A stretch of DNA of 7,312 nucleotides from an uncultured Clostridia bacterium. GTDB lineage: Bacteria; Bacillota; Clostridia; Christensenellales; Borkfalkiaceae. Below are positions 1 to 5,360 of the stretch, one piece after another (positions within the stretch are counted from its first letter, which is position 1; each line of letters starts with the position of its first letter). Made by a program: the position numbers and the translations under genes. The notes under the pieces were generated by a model. That model was not told the origin of the DNA. It made no database searches and saw only the letters and a program-made list of their open reading frames with translations. The stretch covers positions 1 through 7,312 of the forward strand of contig CANPWF010000081.1 in the NCBI GenBank assembly GCA_947581885.1, read 5' to 3'.

Positions 1-1
1 G

Positions 2-694
2 GGGTGCGAAGAGGCGGGAATCCGCTCGTTTTCCTATCATTTGCCCGCCGAAACGGGGCAAAAAGAGGCGGAAGAGCTCGTAAAAACGCTTGCATCCGAT
101 CCGAGCGTGCACGGGATCCTCGTGCAGTTGCCTCTTCCGAAAGGGCTGAATGCGGACGCGCTCCTTCCCCTCATCCCGCCCGAAAAGGATGTGGACGGAT
201 TTTGTGCCGAGAACATCGGCTCGCTCGCCTTCGGGAGGGAGAAGATCGTCGCCTGTACGCCCCTCGGCGTGATGGAACTTCTCAAACGATCGGAGATCGG
301 GCTTCGCGGGAAGCACGCCGTCGTCATCGGAAGGAGCAAGATCGTAGGGCTCCCGATGGCGTTGCTCCTTCTGAATGCCGATTGCACCGTCACCGTCTGC
401 CATTCCAAGACGAAGAATTTGGCGGAAGAGACGAGACGGGCGGATATTCTCGTCGCCGCCGTCGGAAAGCCCGCCTTTGTCACGGGGGATATGGTGAAAG
501 AGGGGGCGGTAGTCATCGATGTCGGCACCAACCGCAACGAGGAAGGCAAGCTGTGCGGAGACGTGGACTTCACTTCCGTTTCCGAAAAGGCGAGCTATCT
601 TACGCCCGTTCCCGGGGGAGTCGGTCCGATGACGATCGCGATGCTCCTTCAAAATACCGTTACCGCCGCAGAAAAAGCCCATGAACTTCCATAA
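2..694 (+). CDS. folD: Bifunctional methylenetetrahydrofolate dehydrogenase / methenyltetrahydrofolate cyclohydrolase FolD (5' truncated)
   Basis: FolD is a cytosolic enzyme that interconverts 5,10-methylene-, 5,10-methenyl- and 10-formyl-tetrahydrofolate with NADP, feeding purine and formyl-methionine synthesis. The reading frame is open from base 2, so the gene starts upstream of the window. The first visible residues, CEEAGIRSFSYHLP, match the region just after the catalytic Tyr/Lys segment, which is therefore outside the window. Visible family motifs are HGILVQLPLPKGL (the Gln of the active site), EKDVDGF (the substrate-binding Asp), CTPLGVMELL, the nucleotide-binding stretch VVIGRSKIVGLPMA, CHSKTKNL, and the C-terminal PVPGGVGPMTIAMLL. 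The usual PCTP is ACTP here, a mild divergence. About 230 codons are present and the C-terminus is complete. The stop overlaps the ispA start by 14 nt, so the two genes are probably co-transcribed and coupled. Identification is secure. Confidence 0.96.
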   Translation, partial: GCEEAGIRSFSYHLPAETGQKEAEELVKTLASDPSVHGILVQLPLPKGLNADALLPLIPPEKDVDGFCAENIGSLAFGREKIVACTPLGVMELLKRSEIGLRGKHAVVIGRSKIVGLPMALLLLNADCTVTVCHSKTKNLAEETRRADILVAAVGKPAFVTGDMVKEGAVVIDVGTNRNEEGKLCGDVDFTSVSEKASYLTPVPGGVGPMTIAMLLQNTVTAAEKAHELP

Positions 695-1544
695 GCAATA
701 CGAAAATTATCGCGCCGCCTTCGAAGAAATGCTCAAAGAAGAGACGCAAAAGATGAATTTCCGCCCCGCGGTCTTGGGGGAAAGTATGCGGTATTCCCTG
801 CTTGTCGGGGGGAAACGCTTGCGCCCCGTCCTCTTTTTTGCCTGTCTCGACGCGTTCGGCGGGGATTGGAAAGAGGAACGAAACCTCGCGCTCGCCCTCG
901 AATGTATCCATACCTATTCCCTCATCCACGACGATTTGCCCGCGATGGACAACGACGATATGCGCCGCGGAAAACCCTCCAATCACAAGCAATTCGGCGA
1001 GGCAAACGCGATTTTAGCGGGGGACGCGCTTCTATCCCATGCGATCGGACTCATGCTCGCAAACGGGGACGAAAGGCACCTTCGTGCGGCGAGAAGGCTC
1101 GCCTCTGCGGCGGGGCCGAACGGCATGATCGCGGGGCAGTCCGCCGACCTTCTTTTGACGGGGAAGGGGGGAACGGAGGACGAACTCTTCTACATGTACG
1201 AAAAAAAGACGGGGGAGCTCATCGCCGCTCCCGCCGTGATGGCTTCCATCCTCGCAGGGCGCGACGAGAATGCCGCGGAGGACTTCGGAAGGTCGCTCGG
1301 TATCCTCTTCCAACTCACCGACGACATTCTCGACGAGACGGAGGAGAGCGCGACGCTCGGCAAGACGGCGGGAAAAGACAGGGCGGAAGGGAAATTCACC
1401 GCCATTCGGGTTTTCGGGCTTGCAAGGGCCAACGAACTTGCCGACGAGTATGCGGCAAACTGCATCCAAGCGTTGGAACGGATGGGGATCGATCATGGTT
1501 TCCTGCACGAATTGGTCGCCTACGTCCGTTCACGGCGGAGTTAA
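681..1544 (+). CDS. ispA: Geranyl/farnesyl diphosphate synthase (short-chain polyprenyl synthetase)
   Basis: This 287-aa protein has the full length of bacterial farnesyl diphosphate synthases, which condense IPP with DMAPP and GPP to give the C15 precursor of undecaprenyl phosphate and quinones. Visible motifs are GGKRLRP (43-49, diphosphate binding), the first Asp-rich motif DDLPAMDNDD (84-93) followed by RRGKPSNH, GQ at 152-153, KKTGEL (175-180), and the second Asp-rich motif QLTDDILDE (211-219), then a lysine-containing TLGKTAGKD stretch. TYSLIHDD before the first motif is the IspA-type pattern, which favours a C10-C15 rather than a long-chain product. The ATG at 681 fits the family start (MNF...) but has no clear Shine-Dalgarno. 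It lies inside the end of folD, so translational coupling probably supplies ribosomes. In many Clostridia xseB precedes this gene, but not here. dxs follows after one base. Confidence 0.95.
   Translation: MNFHKQYENYRAAFEEMLKEETQKMNFRPAVLGESMRYSLLVGGKRLRPVLFFACLDAFGGDWKEERNLALALECIHTYSLIHDDLPAMDNDDMRRGKPSNHKQFGEANAILAGDALLSHAIGLMLANGDERHLRAARRLASAAGPNGMIAGQSADLLLTGKGGTEDELFYMYEKKTGELIAAPAVMASILAGRDENAAEDFGRSLGILFQLTDDILDETEESATLGKTAGKDRAEGKFTAIRVFGLARANELADEYAANCIQALERMGIDHGFLHELVAYVRSRRS
1537..1540 (+). promoter_or_regulatory. Ribosome binding site of dxs
   Basis: GGAG, within GGCGGAG, lies five bases before ATG 1546 and inside the last codons of ispA. It decides the dxs start in favour of 1546 rather than any upstream codon of the long open frame. 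Confidence 0.7.
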
Positions 1545-1545
1545 A

Positions 1546-3258
1546 ATGAGAGAGATCACCGATTCGGAGCTGAAAACAGCCTCCGTCGAACAATTGAACG
1601 GCATCTGCGAGACGCTGCGCGAGACCATTTTCCGCACCGTCTCCGAATGCGGGGGGCACCTGTCCTCCAATTTGGGCGTGGTGGAGCTGACGGTCGCTCT
1701 GCACCGCGTCTTTTCTTTCCCGTGCGATAAGCTCGTTTTCGATGTCGGGCACCAATGCTACGCGCATAAACTGCTCTCGGGGCGGGCGAAAGTCTTTCAT
1801 ACCCTTCGCAAAGAGGGCGGGCTCTCGGGCTTTCCCAAGCGGACGGAAAGCGAATACGACTGCTACGATACGGGGCACGCGGGCACCGCGCTTTCCGCAG
1901 CTCTCGGCATCGCGAAGGCGAGGGATCTCCGCGGCGAACAATACGAGACGATCGCACTGATCGGCGACGGTTCCTTCAACAACGGGCTCATCTACGAGGC
2001 GTTGAATTCCCTTCATATCCTGAATACGCGGGTCTTGATCGTGCTCAACGACAACGGGATGTCCATTTCGCCCACCGTCGGCGGGGCGCACGACGTGTTG
2101 AAGGAACTCAAAGAGGGGAACGCGCCCGCGGAGGATGTGCGGCTTTTCGAGCGTTTCGGGCTCAAATACCTCGGCGTATACAACGGAAACGACCTCGGTG
2201 AGCTTCTTCCCGCCATGGAGAGGGCGAAGGAGCTCTTGAAGGATGGAAGCGTCCTTCTGCACGTCTCCACCAAGAAGGGGCAGGGGTATCCGTTCTGCGA
2301 GAACGCGCCCGTGGAGACGCACGGCGTGAGCGCGGCGGGCACCGTCGGTAAGACGGAGTATTCTACCGCCCTCGGGGAAGAGCTCACAAAACTTGCGGAA
2401 AAGGATAAGCGGATCGTTGCGATCACCGCCGCGATGACGGACAGCTTGGGGCTGAGAAAGTTTTTCGGGAAGTTTCCCGAGCGGTCGTTCGACGTGGGGA
2501 TCTGCGAAGAACATGCCTGCGTGCTTTCTTCTTCGCTCGCCGCGGCGGGCATGAAGCCCTATTATGCCATCTATTCCACCTTTTTACAGCGTGCGTTCGA
2601 CGAGATCATCCACGACGTGGGGGGAATGGACCTGCCCGTCACCTTCTGCGTCGATCGGGCGGGCATTACGGGCGCGGACGGGGAGACCCATCAAGGCGTT
2701 TTCGATCTTTCCTATCTCTCTATGGTGCCCAATCTCGCCATAGCGATCCCCAAAGACGTGGGGGAATTCCGCGCGATGATCAGAATGAGCGCGAATTATT
2801 CTCACCCGCTCGCCATCCGATACCCGCGAAACGGGACGGATACGCCCGTAAACGGAGTTGAAATCGGGAAATTCGAAGTTTTACATAGTACTACGTCAGA
2901 CATAATAATGTTTGCCGCGGGAGAACGTTGCCTCTCGATCGCCGCCTCGATCTTGGAGCGGGCACAAAAAGAAAAGGTCGATTTCACCCTCGTCAACGCA
3001 CGCTTCTTGAAGCCGCTTGATGAAGAACTCCTCAAAGATCGCCCCGAAAAGGATGTATTCGTGCTCGAAGATAACGTCGCTTCGGGCGGGCTCGGGGACG
3101 CGATCTCGCGCTTTTACCGTGGCTATGATAAGCGTCTTTTCACGTTCGGCTATCAAGATACCTTCATCCCGCAGGGCGAAGTCTCCTCGTTGATGCAAAA
3201 GTTCGGGCTCGACGAGGATGTGATCTTCGAAAAGGTGATGGGCTGTGCGCGCCGATAA
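1546..3258 (+). CDS. dxs: 1-deoxy-D-xylulose-5-phosphate synthase, short-loop form
   Basis: Dxs condenses pyruvate and glyceraldehyde-3-phosphate with thiamine diphosphate, the first step of the MEP isoprenoid pathway. The start is taken as ATG 1546: GGAG lies at 1537-1540, the ispA stop is one base away, and MREITDSELK matches the family start. The open frame extends further upstream only as overlap with ispA. The protein is 570 aa against about 620 in the E. coli enzyme. Conserved parts are GGHLSSNLG (His38), DVGHQ (His69), the ThDP motif GDG (140-142) with LNDN (167-170), THG (His259), the catalytic Glu321 in ICEEHA, AIYSTFLQRA, DRAGITGADGETHQG (371-384, with Asp378 and His382) and RYPR (425-428). 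Odd points: the loop between VGG (180) and LFERFG (200) is about 30 residues shorter than in E. coli, the linker after His259 is about 9 shorter, and DGH[DN] is NGND (213-216). The active site is otherwise intact, so it is probably functional. A divergent Dxs-like paralogue is the alternative. Confidence 0.92.
   Translation: MREITDSELKTASVEQLNGICETLRETIFRTVSECGGHLSSNLGVVELTVALHRVFSFPCDKLVFDVGHQCYAHKLLSGRAKVFHTLRKEGGLSGFPKRTESEYDCYDTGHAGTALSAALGIAKARDLRGEQYETIALIGDGSFNNGLIYEALNSLHILNTRVLIVLNDNGMSISPTVGGAHDVLKELKEGNAPAEDVRLFERFGLKYLGVYNGNDLGELLPAMERAKELLKDGSVLLHVSTKKGQGYPFCENAPVETHGVSAAGTVGKTEYSTALGEELTKLAEKDKRIVAITAAMTDSLGLRKFFGKFPERSFDVGICEEHACVLSSSLAAAGMKPYYAIYSTFLQRAFDEIIHDVGGMDLPVTFCVDRAGITGADGETHQGVFDLSYLSMVPNLAIAIPKDVGEFRAMIRMSANYSHPLAIRYPRNGTDTPVNGVEIGKFEVLHSTTSDIIMFAAGERCLSIAASILERAQKEKVDFTLVNARFLKPLDEELLKDRPEKDVFVLEDNVASGGLGDAISRFYRGYDKRLFTFGYQDTFIPQGEVSSLMQKFGLDEDVIFEKVMGCARR
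2880..2909 (+). other. AT-rich patch with near-palindrome inside dxs; weak promoter-like elements
   Basis: Codons around 2878-2910 (tta cat agt act acg tca gac ata ata atg) are A/T-rich, unlike the GC-rich codons around them. The stretch contains TTTACA (2880-2885) and CATAAT (2901-2906), 15 bp apart. The 14-bp near-palindrome ACATAGTACTACGT (2883-2896, one mismatched pair) lies between them. A weak internal promoter serving tlyA is possible, but the spacing is short and chance is a real alternative. Confidence 0.25.
3232..3239 (+). promoter_or_regulatory. Ribosome binding site of tlyA, deciding a GTG start
   Basis: AAGGTGAT lies five bases before GTG 3245, inside the 3' end of dxs. It supports the GTG as the true start, giving the family-typical N-terminus M-RADKFLAEK. 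Confidence 0.65.
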
Positions 3259-4024
3259 GTTCCTCGCGGAGAAGTACGGTTCCCGCAGTAAGGCGAAAAT
3301 CGCCCTGCTCGACGGGAAAGTACTTCTTCATAATCAGCCGCTTTCGCCCGATGACGATATTTTGGAGACGGACGATCTCGTCTTTCTTCCCGATTTTTCC
3401 TTCGTCTCTCAAGGGGGCGATAAGCTCGAAAAGGGGCTGCAAACCTTTGAGGAATCCGTTGAAAACTGCGTTGTTGCCGATCTCGGCGCGAGCACGGGCG
3501 GGTTTACAGACTGCGTCCTCCGCCGCGGCGCGAGAAAAGTGTATTGTATCGACGTGGGGGAGAACCAGCTCGATCCGAGGATCAAGGGCGATCCGCGCGT
3601 TGCCGTAATGGACCGCTCCAACGCCCGCTACCTCTCCGCAAAGGATTTTCCCGAAAAAATCGACGTGGTCGTCGCCGATCTCAGCTTCATTTCCCTTCGC
3701 CTTATCCTTCCCGCCGTGCGCGAAATTTTGGGGGAGAAAGGACGGGCGTTCGTCCTCTTCAAACCGCAATTCGAGTGCGAAGGAAGGGGGCTGAAAAAGA
3801 GCGGGATCCTGCCCGTCGATCGGCACTTCGAGCTCCTTTCTTCCTTCTATGATCTCTGCATGGACCTATGCCTATCCCCCCGCAAAATCACCCCTGCTCC
3901 CATCAAAGAAAAGAAGAATATCGAATACGTCGTATTTCTCGAAAAATACGGTCAAAATACGCCAAAATCTACGTTTATGCAAGAAATCGCGAATATTATA
4001 AAAAAAACTCATAAAAAATATTGA
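3245..4024 (+). CDS. tlyA: TlyA-family 16S/23S rRNA 2'-O-methyltransferase (S4 domain plus FtsJ-like domain)
   Basis: TlyA proteins are SAM-dependent enzymes that 2'-O-methylate cytidines in 16S and/or 23S rRNA; the old name is hemolysin A. The 259-aa product starts at GTG 3245, overlapping dxs by 14 nt. Residues 1 to about 50 form an S4 RNA-binding domain (RADKFLAEK...GKVLLHNQPLS). SQGGDKLEKGL follows, then the Rossmann methyltransferase with SAM motif DLGASTGGFTDC (79-90), YCIDVGENQLD (100-110) and DPRVAVMDRSNARYL. The K-D-K-E catalytic tetrad of FtsJ-like enzymes is visible as Lys60, Asp145 (ADLSFISL), Lys173 (FKPQF) and Glu227 (NIEYVVFL). Residues after about 235 form a Lys-rich tail from A-rich codons. 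That DNA doubles as the region upstream of the nadK promoter, which may explain its composition. Whether it is type I (23S only) or type II (both rRNAs) cannot be told from the sequence. Confidence 0.95.
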   Translation: MRADKFLAEKYGSRSKAKIALLDGKVLLHNQPLSPDDDILETDDLVFLPDFSFVSQGGDKLEKGLQTFEESVENCVVADLGASTGGFTDCVLRRGARKVYCIDVGENQLDPRIKGDPRVAVMDRSNARYLSAKDFPEKIDVVVADLSFISLRLILPAVREILGEKGRAFVLFKPQFECEGRGLKKSGILPVDRHFELLSSFYDLCMDLCLSPRKITPAPIKEKKNIEYVVFLEKYGQNTPKSTFMQEIANIIKKTHKKY

Positions 4025-4028
4025 AAAA
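4013..4028 (+). promoter_or_regulatory. UP-element-like A-tract upstream of the nadK promoter
   Basis: A-tracts (AAAAAATATTGAAAAA) occupy roughly -55 to -40 relative to the predicted start at about 4067, where the RNA polymerase alpha C-terminal domains bind. They resemble the UP-element consensus of A-tracts separated by a T-containing stretch. They overlap the last codons and stop of tlyA. This is inferred from position and composition only. Confidence 0.45.
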
Positions 4029-4031
4029 GAC

Positions 4032-4060
4032 TTGCTTTCATACCCGATTCCGTATATAAT
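4032..4060 (+). promoter_or_regulatory. Near-consensus sigma-A promoter for nadK-argR-recN
   Basis: The -35 box TTGCTT (4032-4037) and a perfect -10 box TATAAT (4055-4060) are separated by exactly 17 bp, the optimum for the housekeeping sigma factor. A transcription start about seven bases after the -10 box falls at 4067-4068, immediately before the nadK ATG at 4069. The mRNA would therefore be leaderless or nearly so, in line with the absence of any Shine-Dalgarno before nadK. The promoter sits in the short gap between tlyA and nadK and starts a second transcription unit within the cluster. Confidence 0.8.
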
Positions 4061-4075
4061 GAACGGGTATGAAAG
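4035..4075. repeat. Perfect 12-bp inverted repeat around the nadK -10 box and start codon
   Basis: The left arm CTTTCATACCCG (4035-4046) is exactly complementary to the right arm CGGGTATGAAAG (4064-4075). If A4047 is bulged out, TTC (4048-4050) also pairs with GAA (4061-4063). This gives 15 bp of pairing and a 10-nt loop (4051-4060) that contains the -10 box. The right arm holds the nadK ATG (4069-4071), and the left arm overlaps the end of the -35 box. No T-run follows, so it is not a standard intrinsic terminator. It could be a dimeric repressor operator or an RNA hairpin hiding the nadK start in read-through transcripts. Confidence 0.85.
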
Positions 4076-4857
4076 TGGGGGTTTACTTCAACGCAAACAG
4101 GATCGAGGCATCCGTCGCCGAGGAGATCGCAGGACTTGCGAAGGCTTTGAATGCGGATGCCGAAATCTTTTCCGATCTGTCCCGAATTTGCGGGATCGAT
4201 CGGCTCATTGTGCTCGGCGGAGACGGCACCATGCTCCACGCCGCCAAGCGTGCCTCCGAACTTTCCGTCCCCATCCTCGGCATCAACTACGGGAGAGTGG
4301 GCTTTCTCACCGAATTCGAACGGGAGGAGGGCGAACAAGCCGTCCGCCTTGCAGTAGGCGGAGGGGAGATCGTCCGCCGCAGCCTCATTGAAGTTTCCTT
4401 TCACGGATACAAGACCAATTGCCTCAACGAATGTGCGCTTTTGCATAGCGTTTCACCCTCGGATGCGAACCGTCTTGCACGCATCGGCATCTCTATAGAC
4501 GGGTCCGCTGCCGAGCTTTTTTATGCCGACGGGCTCATCGTCGCAACGCCCACGGGCTCGACCGCGTACTCGCTCTCCGCGGGCGGGTGCATCGTCACCC
4601 CGGACTGTGCGTCCTTCCTGTTTACGCCCGTCTGCGCCTTCTCGATGCGGAGCCGCCCCATCGTCTACGCCGATTCCTGCACGCTCACCGTTACCAACAG
4701 CGAGGAACGCGAACTGTTATTGTACGGCGACGGGCAGTTTTTGGGAACCGTTCGCGCGGGGGACGAAGTCGTCGTTCGGCGTTCGCCTCAGGTCGCGGAA
4801 TTTCTTACGAGGAGCAAGTCGCTCATGTTCACGAGGCTTGCCGAAAAGATCAACTGA
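4069..4857 (+). CDS. nadK: NAD kinase (ATP/polyphosphate-dependent NAD+ phosphorylation)
   Basis: NAD kinase makes NADP+ from NAD+ in the cytosol and is normally essential. The 262-aa product has normal length. Motifs are GGDGT (50-54, phosphate-donor binding and catalytic Asp52), GINYGRVGFLTEF (71-83), LNE (119-121, NAD-binding Asn-Glu) and DGLIVATPTGSTAYSLSAGG (154-173). The C-terminal beta-rich domain includes DGQFLGTVRAGDEV (221-234). The segment usually like PHSL..RP reads AFSM..RP (190-197), so the conserved Pro-His pair is replaced. The start at ATG 4069 gives the typical MKVGVYFN beginning, but there is no Shine-Dalgarno and the predicted transcription start is 1-2 nt upstream. Leaderless translation is therefore likely from its own promoter. 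NADP from this enzyme serves FolD upstream, and argR follows after a 46-nt gap. Confidence 0.95.
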   Translation: MKVGVYFNANRIEASVAEEIAGLAKALNADAEIFSDLSRICGIDRLIVLGGDGTMLHAAKRASELSVPILGINYGRVGFLTEFEREEGEQAVRLAVGGGEIVRRSLIEVSFHGYKTNCLNECALLHSVSPSDANRLARIGISIDGSAAELFYADGLIVATPTGSTAYSLSAGGCIVTPDCASFLFTPVCAFSMRSRPIVYADSCTLTVTNSEERELLLYGDGQFLGTVRAGDEVVVRRSPQVAEFLTRSKSLMFTRLAEKIN

Positions 4858-4871
4858 CGGGTCCTTCCCGT
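4857..4871 (+). other. Small hairpin directly after nadK
   Basis: ACGGG-TCCTT-CCCGT forms a 5-bp stem with a 5-nt loop, starting at the last base of the nadK stop. What follows is A-rich (AAATAAAAATAT), not T-rich, so it is not a convincing intrinsic terminator on the + strand. It may protect or pause the transcript, or have no role. Confidence 0.4.
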
Positions 4872-4888
4872 AAATAAAAATATATGAT
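4871..4888 (+). promoter_or_regulatory. AT-rich argR leader; weak ARG-box or -10-like resemblance
   Basis: The 46-nt gap before argR contains the stretch TAAATAAAAATATATGAT in an otherwise GC-rich region. It loosely resembles the TGAATNNNNATTCA type of ARG box, and TATGAT (4883-4888) resembles a -10 box, but no -35 box is at the right distance. ArgR autoregulation is known in other bacteria. Here it is only a possibility. Confidence 0.25.
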
Positions 4889-4903
4889 AAGGAAACAAAT
4901 GCC

Positions 4904-5359
4904 ATGTTGAGAAACGCAAGACACACCAAGATCCTCGAGATCATCGAGGAACACGAGATCGAGACGCAGGAGGAACTGTGCGAACAGCTCGCGAGTCACA
5001 ATTTCGCGGTGACGCAGGCGACCGTTTCGCGTGACATCAAGGAGTTGCATCTCTTTAAGGTGAAGGGGGTCACAAAGCGGTTCCGCTATGCTTCCATCTC
5101 CGAAAACGAAAACGGGATCTCCGACAAGATGCGTTCTCTGTTTCAGGCGTGCGTGTTGGAAATTCGCCCCATCGGCAACCTCATCGTCATCAAAACCCTC
5201 AACGGGAACGGCGGAAACGCGGGTGTCGTCATCGATCGCCTCGAATACCGCGAAGTGGTGGGGTGCATCTCGGGGGACGATACCGTCCTCATCATCTGCG
5301 AATCGGCGGACGAGACGAAGAGCGTCTGCGAACGCCTGAACGCCATCGTAAAAGGGTAA
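4904..5359 (+). CDS. argR: Arginine repressor ArgR/AhrC family
   Basis: ArgR is a hexameric transcription factor that senses L-arginine and represses arginine biosynthesis, and it activates catabolic genes in some hosts. The 151-aa product has family length. The N-terminal winged helix spans about 1-65, with the recognition-helix motif VTQATVSRDIKEL (36-48). The C-terminal oligomerisation and arginine-binding domain follows, with LIVIKTLNGNGGNAGVVIDRL (93-113) and CISGDDTVLIIC (121-132). The GDD pair (124-126) matches the arginine-contacting Asp residues. The start at ATG 4904 gives MLRNARHTKILEII and has AAGGAA (4889-4894) nine bases upstream. The ATG at 4899 is out of frame. Lying between nadK and recN is its usual position in Firmicutes and does not imply a function in repair. 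Only one base separates its stop from recN. Confidence 0.95.
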   Translation: MLRNARHTKILEIIEEHEIETQEELCEQLASHNFAVTQATVSRDIKELHLFKVKGVTKRFRYASISENENGISDKMRSLFQACVLEIRPIGNLIVIKTLNGNGGNAGVVIDRLEYREVVGCISGDDTVLIICESADETKSVCERLNAIVKG

Positions 5360-5360
5360 C

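Noticed and set aside
1270..1545. N-terminal extension of dxs to an upstream ATG
   Set aside because: It would overlap most of the ispA 3' half. The ATG at 1546 has a ribosome binding site and gives the family N-terminus.
866..1549. Arg-rich + strand open frame overlapping ispA
   Set aside because: Its composition is typical of a frame-shifted reading of GC-rich coding DNA, and ispA motifs occupy the other frame.
1396..2514. Long minus-strand open frame of 372 codons opposite dxs
   Set aside because: It lies antisense to a clearly conserved gene, has no recognisable domain, and is expected from GC-rich codon structure.
4035..4075. Intrinsic terminator after tlyA
   Set aside because: The stem is strong, but no T-run follows on the + strand and the right arm is the start of nadK.
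4035..4075. Phase-variable invertible promoter
   Set aside because: The spacer between arms is only 17 bp, too short for typical site-specific inversion, and no recombinase gene is nearby.
4857..4888. Terminator between nadK and argR
   Set aside because: The 5-bp stem is followed by A-rich rather than T-rich sequence.
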